From PALSA-612 sp035652235 (GTDB lineage: Bacteria > Actinomycetota > Thermoleophilia > Gaiellales > Gaiellaceae): a stretch of 64,000 nucleotides of DNA. The position numbers and the translations under genes were made by a program. Numbering within the stretch: position 1 is the first letter of the stretch; each line of letters begins with the position of its first letter. Of this stretch, positions 7,947 through 16,648 are shown piece by piece. Under the pieces are notes generated by a model, which saw nothing but the letters and a program-made list of their open reading frames with translations, had not been told where the DNA came from and searched no databases. The stretch is taken from NCBI GenBank assembly GCA_035652235.1, contig DASREE010000013.1, forward strand, positions 1 to 64,000. Direction: 5' to 3'.

Positions 7947-9692
7947 GTGCGCCTGCTGCTCGCCGCCTTCCTGTGCGCCGCCGCTGCCGCCGCCACCGGG
8001 GCCGGGTCGCCGCACGCCGCCGCGCCCGCCTGCTCGCTCCCGGCCTCCTCGCCGCTGTGGATCGACTACACCGATGCGACGGTGCCGTTCTGGAAGGAGG
8101 TGTTCGCCCAGCCGGGGCTCGTCCTGGCCACGCCCGGCACCGGCGGCCTGCCGGCCCAGCTGCGCGCGGCCGGTGCCGCGACGGCGTACTTCGACCTGAC
8201 CTTCAAGAGTCGCGTCGGCACAACGGACGTCCCCGCCGATCCGGCCACGATCGTGGACACGGCGAACAAGCTGTACGACGTCGCCGTCAGGTCGACGGGC
8301 TGCTCCACGCCGGCGATCGCCGAGAACGAGCTGTTCGGCGCCAGCCTGACGACGCCATGGTCGCCGCAGAACGCCCAGTACCGGGCGAACGTGCTCGCCT
8401 TCCTGCGCCAGCTGGCGGCACGGGGAGCGCATCCGTATCTGCTCGTCCCGAGCCCCCCGTACGGCGGCGGCGAGGCGGCCGACTGGTGGCGGCAGGTCGC
8501 CCAGGTGGCGGACGTCGTGCGCGAGTTCTACCCCAACGTGAAGGGGGTGGCGGCCGCCGGGCCGATCGTGGGCAGCCGCATCCTGCGCGTGCAGATGCGG
8601 CAGGCGATCGCCGCCTTCACGGCGCTCGGCGTCCCGGCCTCCAGGCTCGGCCTCATGCTCGAGTTCGAGTCGGGGGCGGGCGGCCGGAACGGCCTCGAGC
8701 CGGCGGCGGCGTGGTTCGAGGTGGTCAAGCTCGAGGCGCTCGCGGCGCGGCAGGTGGCGGGGGAGCTCGGCCTCGCCTCCGTCTGGTCGTGGGGCTGGGC
8801 GACGTACAGGCCGGTGCCGGCGGACGCGGACAAGCACGCCGCCGCCTGCGTCTACCTGTGGGCCCGCTCGCAGAGCCTGTGCGACGGGCCGGAGGAGGCG
8901 GGACCCGGCTTCGACTCGTCGCTCACGGAGGGTCAGCTCGACCTGCCCGGTGACGTCTTCTGCACGCTCGGCGCGGTCCCGGCGCTCGCCATGTCCACCC
9001 GCGCACGGCTGACGGCGCTGACGGGTGACGCCGAGGTCGCCGGGAGCGCGCTCCTCGCCCTGGCGGCGAGCCGTCAGGCGGTGACGGTGACGGCGAGGCA
9101 GGTCGACACGGCCGAGAACGTCGTCGTCGGCGAGCGCTTTCGCGGCAGCCGTGCCGCCTACCTGGCGGCGCTGGCGCGCGCGAAGGCGACCCGCTCGCTG
9201 GCGCGCACGGTGCTGGCAGACGAGCTGCGGGCACGCCAGATCGAGTCGCAGCTCCAGGTGGCGGAACCGACCAGCGCCGCCGTGGCGGCGTACCGGGCGG
9301 CGTACGGCTCGACCAGGGCGCGCCTCGTGGCGGCGGCGACGCCGGTCGACTGGCTCGCGGGTCAGACGAGCGGCGTCGCGCTGGAGACGACGGCCCCCCG
9401 CGGGGTGTTCGCTCTGCCGACGGGACGCGACGGGATCGTCACCACGAGCCAAGGCACGGTCGTCGTCCGCCCGCTCGGGCCGTCGCTGCCGCTTGCCGTC
9501 TTCCCGGCGACGCTCGTGCGACGGGCGATCGTGTCGGCGCTCGTCGGGCTCGGGCGCGAGCAGGCGTACCGGTCGTGGCTGCAGCAGCAGGAGGCGACCC
9601 TGCAGAACGCGGCCGTCTGCCGGGGAGACGACGTCCCCGCGCCGCTTCCCGTCGACCTGACCGAGTACCTGCCGTTCCTCAGGCTGCCGTGA
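7947..9692 (+). CDS. large secreted protein of unknown function
   Basis: 581 residues from GTG 7947. A signal peptide is clear (RLLLAAFLCAAAAAATGAGS, cleavage near residue 25). The first half looks alpha/beta: WIDYTDATVPFWKEVFAQPG, the PYLLVPSPPYGGGEAADWWR segment, and LGLMLEFESGAGGRNG, which could be barrel strands of a glycosidase-like fold. The second half is a run of amphipathic helices (about 360-470) reminiscent of SurA/trigger-factor-type chaperone arms, followed by a beta-rich tail. I recognise no family and see no catalytic signature. It directly follows the membrane glycosyltransferase (7-bp gap), so a cell-surface or wall role is likely. Confidence 0.75.
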   Translation: MRLLLAAFLCAAAAAATGAGSPHAAAPACSLPASSPLWIDYTDATVPFWKEVFAQPGLVLATPGTGGLPAQLRAAGAATAYFDLTFKSRVGTTDVPADPATIVDTANKLYDVAVRSTGCSTPAIAENELFGASLTTPWSPQNAQYRANVLAFLRQLAARGAHPYLLVPSPPYGGGEAADWWRQVAQVADVVREFYPNVKGVAAAGPIVGSRILRVQMRQAIAAFTALGVPASRLGLMLEFESGAGGRNGLEPAAAWFEVVKLEALAARQVAGELGLASVWSWGWATYRPVPADADKHAAACVYLWARSQSLCDGPEEAGPGFDSSLTEGQLDLPGDVFCTLGAVPALAMSTRARLTALTGDAEVAGSALLALAASRQAVTVTARQVDTAENVVVGERFRGSRAAYLAALARAKATRSLARTVLADELRARQIESQLQVAEPTSAAVAAYRAAYGSTRARLVAAATPVDWLAGQTSGVALETTAPRGVFALPTGRDGIVTTSQGTVVVRPLGPSLPLAVFPATLVRRAIVSALVGLGREQAYRSWLQQQEATLQNAAVCRGDDVPAPLPVDLTEYLPFLRLP

Positions 9693-9730
9693 CGGGGTGA
9701 GCCCGCGGGGCGCGTGCTCGAGAGGGCCTG

Positions 9731-10768
<1,038 letters not shown>

Positions 10769-10775
10769 CGCTCGG

Positions 10776-10781
10776 ACGATA
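10776..10781 (-). promoter_or_regulatory. -10 element TATCGT of pfkA
   Basis: Minus-strand TATCGT, 7 nt upstream of ATG 10768. It fixes the start at MRVGVLTGGG and predicts a leaderless transcript. Confidence 0.5.
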
Positions 10782-10787
10782 GCTGGC

Positions 10788-11096
10788 TCAGCGCCCCGGC
10801 GGCTCGGCCTCACGCGGTGGCGTCCGCCGCCAGGGCAGGCCCCGGCCGCGCGGGCCGCCGCCTGCCTCGGAGGCCAGCCACTCGTCCCGCGTCGGCAGCC
10901 GGCCGGCGCGCCTCGCCGACTCGACGCAGGCCGTGTGCGCGTGGCGCCGCCCGGCGGCGTCGCCCTCGGGCGCGACGAGCACGTGCGGGCTCATCGCGTG
11001 CAGGAAACCACCGCAGAACGGGCAGCGGTAGGTGGCGGGCTTCAGGCTCTGCGCCCGGCGCAGCGACCACCAGCGTGCCCCCGCCGGCAGCGCCAG
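10788..11096 (-). CDS. zinc-ribbon-like small protein, probable CTG start
   Basis: About 102 residues carrying YRCPFCGGFLHAMSPHVL, a Cys-x2-Cys knuckle followed by His/Cys residues (RRHAHTAC), so possibly a metal-binding protein. The frame follows the SnoaL-like gene immediately: its TAG is part of GGAGGAGTAG. No ATG, GTG or TTG is in frame before the cysteine motif. CTG 11094-11096 stands 5 nt after a perfect GGAGGAG, so CTG initiation is the simplest reading. The C-terminal half is basic and Pro-rich. Function unknown; the protein is likely co-expressed with the SnoaL-like protein. Confidence 0.6.
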   Translation of the reverse strand: MALPAGARWWSLRRAQSLKPATYRCPFCGGFLHAMSPHVLVAPEGDAAGRRHAHTACVESARRAGRLPTRDEWLASEAGGGPRGRGLPWRRTPPREAEPPGR

Positions 11097-11098
11097 GG

Positions 11099-11512
11099 CT
11101 ACTCCTCCGGCTCGAGGCCGAGCGCCTCCAGCGCGGCCGAGAAGTGCGGGTACTCCTGCACCCGCACGACCCGCTCCGCCCGGACGGTCACGATCGCCGA
11201 ATAGCGGCCGACCGTGAAGTAGCGGCGCGTCTGCAGCGGCCGATCGTCGGAGACGTCGCGCTCGACGCCGGCGACGCGGAAGGAGACCGCGACGCGGTCG
11301 CCGACTCCGACGCAGCGCTCGATCTCGACCCGGTGGCCGTCGGCGCGCCGCTCGGCCAGGATCGCCATCACGTCCTCGTGGCCGGACGGCAGCGTCGGCT
11401 CGATCGCCGTCCACTGGACGTCGGGGTCGAGCATCTCCGCGACCGTGTCGAAGTCGCCTGCGACGAAGGCGCGGTAGCCTCGAAGGACGAGCTCGACGGC
11501 TGCCTGGCTCAC
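11099..11512 (-). CDS. SnoaL/NTF2-like protein
   Basis: A 137-residue NTF2-fold protein: AVELVLRGYRAFVAGDFDTVAEMLDPDVQW is the usual first helix pair and strand, followed by the cone-forming strands VEIERCVGVGDRVAVSFRVAG and the C-terminal VVRVQEYPHFSAALEALG. Members include ketosteroid-isomerase-like enzymes and non-enzymatic ligand-binding proteins, and no catalytic residue here decides between them. TACCGT (11520-11525) lies 7 nt before the GTG start. Confidence 0.8.
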   Translation of the reverse strand: MSQAAVELVLRGYRAFVAGDFDTVAEMLDPDVQWTAIEPTLPSGHEDVMAILAERRADGHRVEIERCVGVGDRVAVSFRVAGVERDVSDDRPLQTRRYFTVGRYSAIVTVRAERVVRVQEYPHFSAALEALGLEPEE

Positions 11513-11519
11513 CGCCGTA

Positions 11520-11525
11520 ACGGTA
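11520..11525 (-). promoter_or_regulatory. -10 element TACCGT of the SnoaL-like gene
   Basis: Minus-strand TACCGT, 7 nt before GTG 11512, without a ribosome site. It would drive this gene and the zinc-ribbon gene. Confidence 0.45.
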
Positions 11526-11618
11526 CTCGTGCGCGGGTGAGCTGCGCCGGCGAGCTCGAGCCCCGGCGACAGAAGCGACGGCTAACGCCGTGCCGCCTCG
11601 TGGCCGATAGAGACAGTC

Positions 11619-11936
11619 ATGGACGAGGCGGCGAGGGAATCGGTCGACCCCGGGCACCTCACCGGCTACCGGGAGGTGGCGGCGGCGCTGTTCGAGCCGC
11701 CGAGGCCCTCGCCGCGCGAGCTCGAGCTGCTCGAGCTGATGGCGGACGGCCTCACCGACGTGGAGATCGCCGAGCGCCTGTCGATCTCGGCGAAGACGAT
11801 GCGTAGCCGCCTGCACGCGTTGCGGATGAAGATGCATGCCCGCACGCGCACGCACGCCGTCGCGATCGCCTTCCGCCGCGGCCTGCTCGACACCGAGCGC
11901 CGCCGCGGCGGCGACGCAGGCCAGTCGGCACGCTGA
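11619..11936 (+). CDS. stand-alone LuxR/GerE-type DNA-binding protein
   Basis: 105 residues. The C-terminal half is a GerE helix-turn-helix: PSPRELELLELMADGLTDVE, then IAERLSISAKTMRSRLHALR and the tail RTRTHAVAIAFRRGLL. The short N-terminus (about 30 residues) has no receiver or ligand domain, so input must come from elsewhere. GATAGA sits 7 nt before the ATG. It is the first of four GerE proteins within 3 kb that share the 'R-x-R-x-HAVAxAFRxGLL' tail. It is divergent from the SnoaL-like gene and could regulate it. Confidence 0.85.
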   Translation: MDEAARESVDPGHLTGYREVAAALFEPPRPSPRELELLELMADGLTDVEIAERLSISAKTMRSRLHALRMKMHARTRTHAVAIAFRRGLLDTERRRGGDAGQSAR

Positions 11937-11999
11937 GGAGCGCCCGGCCGATGCCGGCCCGGCGTCGCGAGCGCGGGGCGGCACCGGCTGCGAGCGTCC

Positions 12000-12569
12000 T
12001 CAGTGAGCGGGTGACAGCGCCTGGCCTCCGTGCCGCGCCAGGCGGCGGAGGAGCAACGCGCCGAGCAGAAGGAGCGCGGCAGTCGCCCCGACCCCGACCG
12101 CGGCACCGGAGCGGACCGCGTCCGCGGCTACCCAGTGGATCGCGGTCCAGTTGCCGATCCCGGCCCAGGCGTCGATCGACAGGCTGCCCGGTCCGAGCGC
12201 GCTCACCGCGTAGGCGCCGGTCAGCATGAGCAGAGGGAACTCGAAGCCGCCGGCCGCGGCCCAGATCCCCTTGCGCAGGTGCACGACCAGGATGGCGACC
12301 GTCATCACCGCCGCGACGAGGGCCGTTCCGAGCGGGGTGACGAGCCCGGAGGCGAGCAGGAAGCCGCCGCCGAGCTCGGCTGCGCCAGCGAGCAGCGCGA
12401 GCGGCAAGCCCGGCCCGAGGCCCATCTGCTCGAACGCCGCTGCGGTCGCGCTCGGCCCGTGGGCCGACAGAAGCGGCGGCGACAGCCGCGCCGGGACGAG
12501 CTTCTGCAGTCCGTGCCCCATGAACAGGAGTCCCGGTACCAGCCGGAGCACGAGCAGGGAGATGTTCAC
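12000..12569 (-). CDS. DoxX-family membrane protein
   Basis: A 189-residue DoxX/DoxD-like protein with four membrane helices. The N-terminal signature LVLRLVPGLLFMGHGLQKL is followed by the helix AGAAELGGGFLLASGLVTPLG and two more hydrophobic helices. The final segment (LLLLGALLLRRLARHGG) is an additional C-terminal hydrophobic stretch. DoxX proteins are linked to respiratory or thiol-stress functions in some bacteria, but the role here is not shown. The GTG start follows a strong ribosome site, GGAGGTGATGTC. The gene stands between LuxR-type regulators that could control it. Confidence 0.85.
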   Translation of the reverse strand: MNISLLVLRLVPGLLFMGHGLQKLVPARLSPPLLSAHGPSATAAAFEQMGLGPGLPLALLAGAAELGGGFLLASGLVTPLGTALVAAVMTVAILVVHLRKGIWAAAGGFEFPLLMLTGAYAVSALGPGSLSIDAWAGIGNWTAIHWVAADAVRSGAAVGVGATAALLLLGALLLRRLARHGGQALSPAH

Positions 12570-12756
12570 GACATCACCTCCACCATTGCGAATGGCTCTT
12601 TCGCTCCCGCCAACGTCCGGCGCGCACGCGGCATTCCGAGCCGAGAGCCGACGCAGCGTCGGCCGAGTGAGCGCCGTCCCGTCGGCCGAGTCGGGGCTGT
12701 CGGCTCATCTCCCCGTCCAGTCGGGGGCGGGCCGGGTGCGCGCCGTCGACGATCGC

Positions 12757-13194
12757 TCAGTAGGCGATCCGGAGCGGGCGCTGGAAGCGGTCCGCGTCCA
12801 TTCCGGCGAGCGACGCTCCCGACCGCCACGGCACCGTCAGGATGCCGGCGCAGAAGGCGAGCGTGACGGCGTGGGCGCGCGTACGCGCGTCGAGCGCGAT
12901 CAGGAGCGCTTTCACGTGTGACTTCACCGTCTCCGTGGAGACGCGCAGCTTCTCGGCGATCTCGGCGTTGCTCGCCCCCGTGGCGAGGAGCGCGAGCACC
13001 TCGGTCTGCCTGTCGGTCAGGTTGGCGGCCCTCGCCCGCTCGCGTGACACGACCGGCTCGGCTCCGGGCGCGCGCTCGCGGACGACGGGCGGCAGCGGGC
13101 CGCGCCCGACCGCCCGCCGCTCGGCGATGCTGTCGAACCGAGCCGCGTGCCGCTCGTACGCCGACAGGAGCCGCCGCCGCTTCGCCGAGTCCAT
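12757..13194 (-). CDS. LuxR/GerE-type regulator with short N-terminal region
   Basis: 145 residues starting MDSAKRRRLLSAYERH. Residues about 70-130 form the GerE helix-turn-helix (LTDRQTEVLALLATGASNAE, IAEKLRVSTETVKSHVKALL) with the tail RTRAHAVTLAFCAGIL. The first 65 residues are basic and have no phospho-acceptor domain. The ATG overlaps the stop of the preceding 62-residue gene (TGATG), so the small protein and this regulator are probably made together. The long frame running upstream from here is an artefact of high GC and is not part of the gene. Confidence 0.8.
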   Translation of the reverse strand: MDSAKRRRLLSAYERHAARFDSIAERRAVGRGPLPPVVRERAPGAEPVVSRERARAANLTDRQTEVLALLATGASNAEIAEKLRVSTETVKSHVKALLIALDARTRAHAVTLAFCAGILTVPWRSGASLAGMDADRFQRPLRIAY

Positions 13195-13382
13195 CAACGC
13201 AGGATGCTCGCGGCCGTCTCGGGCGGGCAGCCCCGCGCGACGAGCGCGAGGGCGGCGTACAGGTCGACTTCGGCGCTCGAGGCGAGGAGGTAGAGGTCCT
13301 CGCCCGTGAACCCGGCGCGCGCGAGGCGCTCCAGCCGCCACTCGAACACCCGGACCTGTTCGGACTCGACCGTGATCGCCAT
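13194..13382 (-). CDS. small acidic protein coupled to a LuxR regulator
   Basis: 62 residues: MAITVESEQVRVFEWRLERLARAG, then FTGEDLYLLASSAEVDLYAA and VARGCPPETAASILR. It looks like a compact helical domain. Proteins with 'RLERLARAGF...A..DLH.A..L..RGCPPETAARIL' wording are frequent small hypothetical genes in actinobacteria, with no assigned role. The stop is fused to the regulator start in TGATG, arguing for a two-gene operon, with this protein as a possible partner or sensor of the GerE protein. Confidence 0.65.
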   Translation of the reverse strand: MAITVESEQVRVFEWRLERLARAGFTGEDLYLLASSAEVDLYAALALVARGCPPETAASILR

Positions 13383-13475
13383 CTCGGCACAGTTGTCGGC
13401 AGGGCCGCCGGGTCGGCGGATCCACGCCTTTGCGTTCGTTCCTTCCCCAGATCGGGGGAAGCCAGCGGGTCAGCG

Positions 13476-14111
13476 TCAGGCGATGAGCGACTGCCGGATC
13501 GCCGTCGCGACCGCCTGCGTCCGCGTGTCGGCGTCCAGCTTGCGCATGGCCTTGCGCAGGTGCGTGCGCACGGTCTCGGGAGAGAGGTAGAGCGCCTTGG
13601 CCACGTCCTCGTTCGACTTCCCGTCGGCCAGCAGCCGCAGCACGTCCCGCTCGCGCTGGGTGAGCTGCGGGGCCGGCGTGCTCGCCGCCGCCGAGGCGAG
13701 CGACCCTGCCAGCACCGGGTCGACGTAGGTGCCCCCGCCGAGCACCGTCCTGATCGCCCGCAGCAGGTCGGGCAGGGGCGCCTCCTTGAGGACGTACGCC
13801 CGCGCGCCGGCGTCGAGCGAGTCGGCCAGATGGGCTTGCTCGGCGTAGGCGGTGTACAAGACCACGGCCGTCGACGGCGAGCTCCGTCTGGCGCGGCGGG
13901 CGACGTCGATCCCCGTCAGCGTCGGCATGCGCAGGTCGAGGAGGGCGACGTCCGGGTGGTGCCTGTCGATGGCGGCGAGCGCCTCGCCTCCGTCGCTCAC
14001 CGCCGCGACGACGGCGAAGCCCTCGCGAGCGAGCATGTCCGTCACCGCAGCCCGGATGGCCGGGTGGTCGTCGGCGACGACGCACGTCGTCGGCTGGGAC
14101 GTGCCTTCCAT
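13476..14111 (-). CDS. NarL/FixJ-family response regulator
   Basis: 211 residues. The receiver domain occupies 1-125, with the acidic pair in VVADDHPAIRAAVTDML (D14, D15), phospho-acceptor Asp59 in DVALLDLRMP, and the conserved Lys in AYVLKEAPLPDLLRAI. The GerE output domain is at about 148-205 (LTQRERDVLRLLADGKSNED, LSPETVRTHLRKAMRKL). No histidine kinase lies nearby, so this is an orphan regulator in the window. TAGCCT (14118-14123) is 6 nt upstream of the ATG. It is divergent from the next LuxR gene, sharing a 38-bp intergenic region that could be a common control point. Confidence 0.92.
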   Translation of the reverse strand: MEGTSQPTTCVVADDHPAIRAAVTDMLAREGFAVVAAVSDGGEALAAIDRHHPDVALLDLRMPTLTGIDVARRARRSSPSTAVVLYTAYAEQAHLADSLDAGARAYVLKEAPLPDLLRAIRTVLGGGTYVDPVLAGSLASAAASTPAPQLTQRERDVLRLLADGKSNEDVAKALYLSPETVRTHLRKAMRKLDADTRTQAVATAIRQSLIA

Positions 14112-14117
14112 GCCACC

Positions 14118-14123
14118 AGGCTA
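14118..14123 (-). promoter_or_regulatory. -10 element TAGCCT of the response regulator
   Basis: Minus-strand TAGCCT, 6 nt before ATG 14111, in the short divergent gap between two LuxR-type genes. Confidence 0.45.
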
Positions 14124-14149
14124 GTCCAAACGCGCGGAGGTTCACCCCC

Positions 14150-14590
14150 GTGGGGGAAGCTCGAGCAGCGCAACCGGCGATGCTCGAGCGTCGACCTGGC
14201 GCCGATGCATCCGGCATGGTCGAAGCGAGCGCGCCACCGTTCGTGCACCGCCGAGCACAGGAGCTGGGGACGGACGAGCGCATCGTCTCGCTGCGCCTCG
14301 GCGGAACGGGACTCGCCGGCCGGCACAGCTCGGACGCCGCCGGCGCCGGCGCGATCCCGCGCCTGAGCGCGCGCAGCCTGCAGGTGCTCGAGCTTGTCGC
14401 CGACGGTGCGTCGAACGCGGACATCGCTCGCCGGCTGTTCGTCGCGCCCGACACGGTCAAGAAGCACGTGCGGAAGCTGTGCCGGGCGATGGGCGCGCGG
14501 AACCGTGCGCATGCGGTGGCGATCGGCTTCCGTTCGGGCCTCCTCGGCGCGGACGCCGACGAACGCCGGCGACAGTTCGCCCGCGGGTGA
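14150..14590 (+). CDS. LuxR/GerE-type regulator
   Basis: 146 residues from GTG 14150. The N-terminal 75 residues are low complexity. The C-terminal domain is GerE (RLSARSLQVLELVADGASNA, DIARRLFVAPDTVKKHVRKL) and ends with RNRAHAVAIGFRSGLL. GGAGG lies 10-11 nt upstream. Internal ATGs at 14180 and 14217 are alternative starts, so the length of the N-terminus is uncertain. This is the fourth GerE protein of the cluster and is divergent from the response regulator. Confidence 0.78.
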   Translation: MGEARAAQPAMLERRPGADASGMVEASAPPFVHRRAQELGTDERIVSLRLGGTGLAGRHSSDAAGAGAIPRLSARSLQVLELVADGASNADIARRLFVAPDTVKKHVRKLCRAMGARNRAHAVAIGFRSGLLGADADERRRQFARG

Positions 14591-14631
14591 GGCCGCGTCC
14601 GTGCGGACGGCGGGAAGCCGCCCGCGCGGGA

Positions 14632-14946
14632 TCAGCCCCTGGCGGCGAGCGTCCGCTCGGCGGCGCCGAGCTCGTCCACCGCGCGGGAGAGGAGCTCGAT
14701 AGCCCGGCCGGCGCCGCGCTCGTCGAGCGCCTCACGGGCAAGCCGCATGTCGCGCTCCAGCGCCGCGAGGTGCGCTTCCAGGGCGGCGAGCCGGTCGGCG
14801 CGCAGACCCTCCTTCTCGCCGGCGAGATGCACGGCGAGCGCACGGCTCGCCTCCGCCAGCCCTGCGAGCTGGTCGATCGCCGCGACGGAGCCTCTGCCGC
14901 GCTCGCGGCGGAGCCTGTGCAGCACGGCGCGGGCGTCTCTCGGCAT
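14632..14946 (-). CDS. helical small protein, unknown
   Basis: A 104-residue frame predicted to be almost entirely helical and charged: RAVLHRLRRERGRGSVAAID, DRLAALEAHLAALERDMRLA and AIELLSRAVDELGAAERTLA, consistent with a coiled-coil or helical bundle. Heptad-like spacing of Leu/Ala and codon use favour a real gene over the competing frames, but there is no coupled neighbour and no recognisable family. The ATG start at 14946 is a reasonable but unproven choice. Confidence 0.5.
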   Translation of the reverse strand: MPRDARAVLHRLRRERGRGSVAAIDQLAGLAEASRALAVHLAGEKEGLRADRLAALEAHLAALERDMRLAREALDERGAGRAIELLSRAVDELGAAERTLAARG

Positions 14947-15231
14947 CACGGTTGTCTCTTCGGCCGTGCCGAGAGCGAGGTCGATCCCCACCCTCGCCGC
15001 TCGAGCGTCCCCGGAAACGGGGATCGCCGTGGCGGCGGGGAGCCGCGCGCCGACGCCTGCCGAGGAGCCTGCCCACGCACGTTCCTCGGTGTCGAGGCCG
15101 CCGGCTCCTGTCGGCGGGCTGCAGGAGAGCCCCGATCGTGCGAGCCGACCTTCCCCAGGCGCGTCGCCCGCCGCGTCGACGCGGCGGCGTCCGGCCGATA
15201 CGCTCCTGCCGCACCCGACCAAGGAGACCCA

Positions 15232-15525
15232 ATGCCCGAGTACCTCCGCGTCGCCACCTTCGACGCCGACGAGCACGCGCTCGAGGCTCTCGTCCGGGAG
15301 ATCGAGTCGACCGACGGGCCGCCCGAGGGCGTCCCGGCGAAGTCGATGGTCGTGCTCGCCGACCGGCCCGGACGCCGGGTTCGGATCGCCGTCCGCTTCG
15401 CCTCCGAGGAGGACCTGCGCGCAGGCAGCGAGACGCTCGACGCGATGGAGCCGCCGCCGGACGCGGCGATGCGGCGAACCGACGTCGAGGTGTTCGAGGT
15501 CGTGCTGGAGCGGCACGCCTCGTAG
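15232..15525 (+). CDS. small alpha/beta protein, monooxygenase-like fold
   Basis: 97 residues. The start is decided by AAGGAG five bases before the ATG. The sequence YLRVATFDADEHALEALVRE and KSMVVLADRPGRRVRIAVRF, then EVFEVVLERHAS, has the beta-alpha-beta spacing of dimeric alpha/beta barrel (antibiotic-monooxygenase-like) proteins. No catalytic residues can be named. The gene appears monocistronic, and a strong inverted repeat (15539-15577) follows its stop. Confidence 0.7.
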   Translation: MPEYLRVATFDADEHALEALVREIESTDGPPEGVPAKSMVVLADRPGRRVRIAVRFASEEDLRAGSETLDAMEPPPDAAMRRTDVEVFEVVLERHAS

Positions 15526-15538
15526 CCGCGTGACCCCG

Positions 15539-15577
15539 GGGCCCGTCCTGCCGGCCTCGAGCCGGTGGGGCGGGCCC
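15539..15577. terminator. nested inverted repeat after the small alpha/beta gene
   Basis: An outer stem GGGCCCG (15539-15545) with CGGGCCC (15571-15577) encloses an inner stem CCGGC (15551-15555) and GCCGG (15561-15565) around CTCGA. It begins 13 bp after the stop at 15525. No T-run follows, so it may be a GC-type terminator. Confidence 0.45.
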
Positions 15578-15695
15578 GAGCCGTGCCGGCGGAAGACCCG
15601 GGGAAAACCCGCACGGGGATCAGGGGCGCGCCCGACGCGGTGCGGCCCCCTGGCAGCGACACTCGCTCGGTTCTCGTCGAAGGGAGGAGCCGGTT

Positions 15696-15932
15696 ATGGC
15701 CGCTGTCGCGCCCGAACGGGCGGAGACCCTGACCTCGGTCGCGAAGGTCATCGAGATCACCGCCGAGTCGCCCGTCAGCTTCGAGGACGCCATCCGCGTC
15801 GCCATCGCCAAGGCGGGTCAGACGGTGCACGGGATCCGAGGGGCCTGGGTCAGCCAGCAGCAGGTGAAGGTCGAGGGAGGCGAGGTGATCGGCTTCCGCG
15901 TCGACCTCAAGGTCACCTTCGTGCTCGATTGA
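15696..15932 (+). CDS. dodecin
   Basis: 78 residues. The core VAKVIEITAESPVSFEDAIR, then VAIAKAGQTVHGIRGAWVSQQ and QVKVEGGEVIGFRVDLKVTF, is the dodecin fold, which assembles into a hollow dodecamer that stores or buffers flavins. The aromatic residue stacking on the flavin is Trp in GAWVSQQ, and the downstream glutamines (QQQ) occupy the ligand-contact region. A good ribosome site (GGGAGGAG) lies 7 nt before the ATG. The N-terminus is a few residues longer than minimal dodecins. Confidence 0.9.
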   Translation: MAAVAPERAETLTSVAKVIEITAESPVSFEDAIRVAIAKAGQTVHGIRGAWVSQQQVKVEGGEVIGFRVDLKVTFVLD

Positions 15933-16128
15933 GCCGAGGTTGGCTCCCGGACGGCGGGCGGGCGGGATTCCGGCCGCCCGCCGCCTTGCCGCCGGCCGCG
16001 CGGCGAGCTCGGGGAGCGCTGTCTCCCACCGTCGGGCGCTCGGTAGTTCCCCGAAGACGTGTCAGGGCTGCGACCGATGGCGCCGGCCCGTCGGGCGCGC
16101 GATGCTCGCCGTCGAGGAGGCGACGGGG

Positions 16129-16623
16129 ATGAACGCCGAGCCGAGGCTGGTCACGGTCGAGGTCGACAAGCCCGAAGGGCTCAACCTGATCTTCGGTCAG
16201 GCGCACTTCGTGAAGACGGTCGAGGACCTGTACGAGACGCTCGCCGGCAGCTCGCCCCATCTTCGCTTCGGCATCGCCTTCTGCGAGTCGTCGGGCCCCC
16301 GGCTCGTCCGCCGGGCTGGAAACGACCAGGAGCTGGTCGAGCTGGCCGTCCGCAACGCGCGCGCGATCGGCGCGGGCCACTCCTTCCTCGTCTTCCTGCG
16401 CGAGGGCTACCCGGTCAACGTGCTGAACGCGGTCAAGCAGGTGCCCGAGGTGTGCAGCGTCTTCTGCGCGACCGCGAACCCCGTCGAGGTGGTGCTCGTC
16501 GAGACGCCGGCGGGACGCGGGGTCGTGGGCGTGGTCGACGGCGCCGCGCCGCTCGGGGTGGAGGGCGAGCAGGAAGCGGCTGCGCGGCACGCGCTCCTGC
16601 GCGAGATCGGCTACAAGCTCTGA
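16129..16623 (+). CDS. adenosine-specific kinase family protein
   Basis: 164 residues from ATG 16129, chosen because GGAGG lies 8 nt upstream and because the family starts here (RLVTVEVDKPEGLNLIFGQA). Conserved stretches are HFVKTVEDLYETLAGSSP, KFGIAF-like RFGIAFCESSGPRLVR, NDQELVELA and HSFLVFLREGYPVNVLNAVK, then VCSVFCATANPVEVVL. These match the adenosine-specific kinase family known from a Pyrobaculum protein and common in actinobacteria; the physiological substrate is unclear. An upstream in-frame extension to 15940 is low complexity and unlikely to be translated. Confidence 0.8.
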   Translation: MNAEPRLVTVEVDKPEGLNLIFGQAHFVKTVEDLYETLAGSSPHLRFGIAFCESSGPRLVRRAGNDQELVELAVRNARAIGAGHSFLVFLREGYPVNVLNAVKQVPEVCSVFCATANPVEVVLVETPAGRGVVGVVDGAAPLGVEGEQEAAARHALLREIGYKL

Positions 16624-16648
16624 GGCAGCACCGTGGCCTGCCCGCCGG

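Noticed and set aside
15539..15577. Nested inverted repeat as a possible riboswitch or small RNA
   Set aside because: It starts right after a stop codon and lacks any recognisable conserved aptamer; a terminator is simpler.
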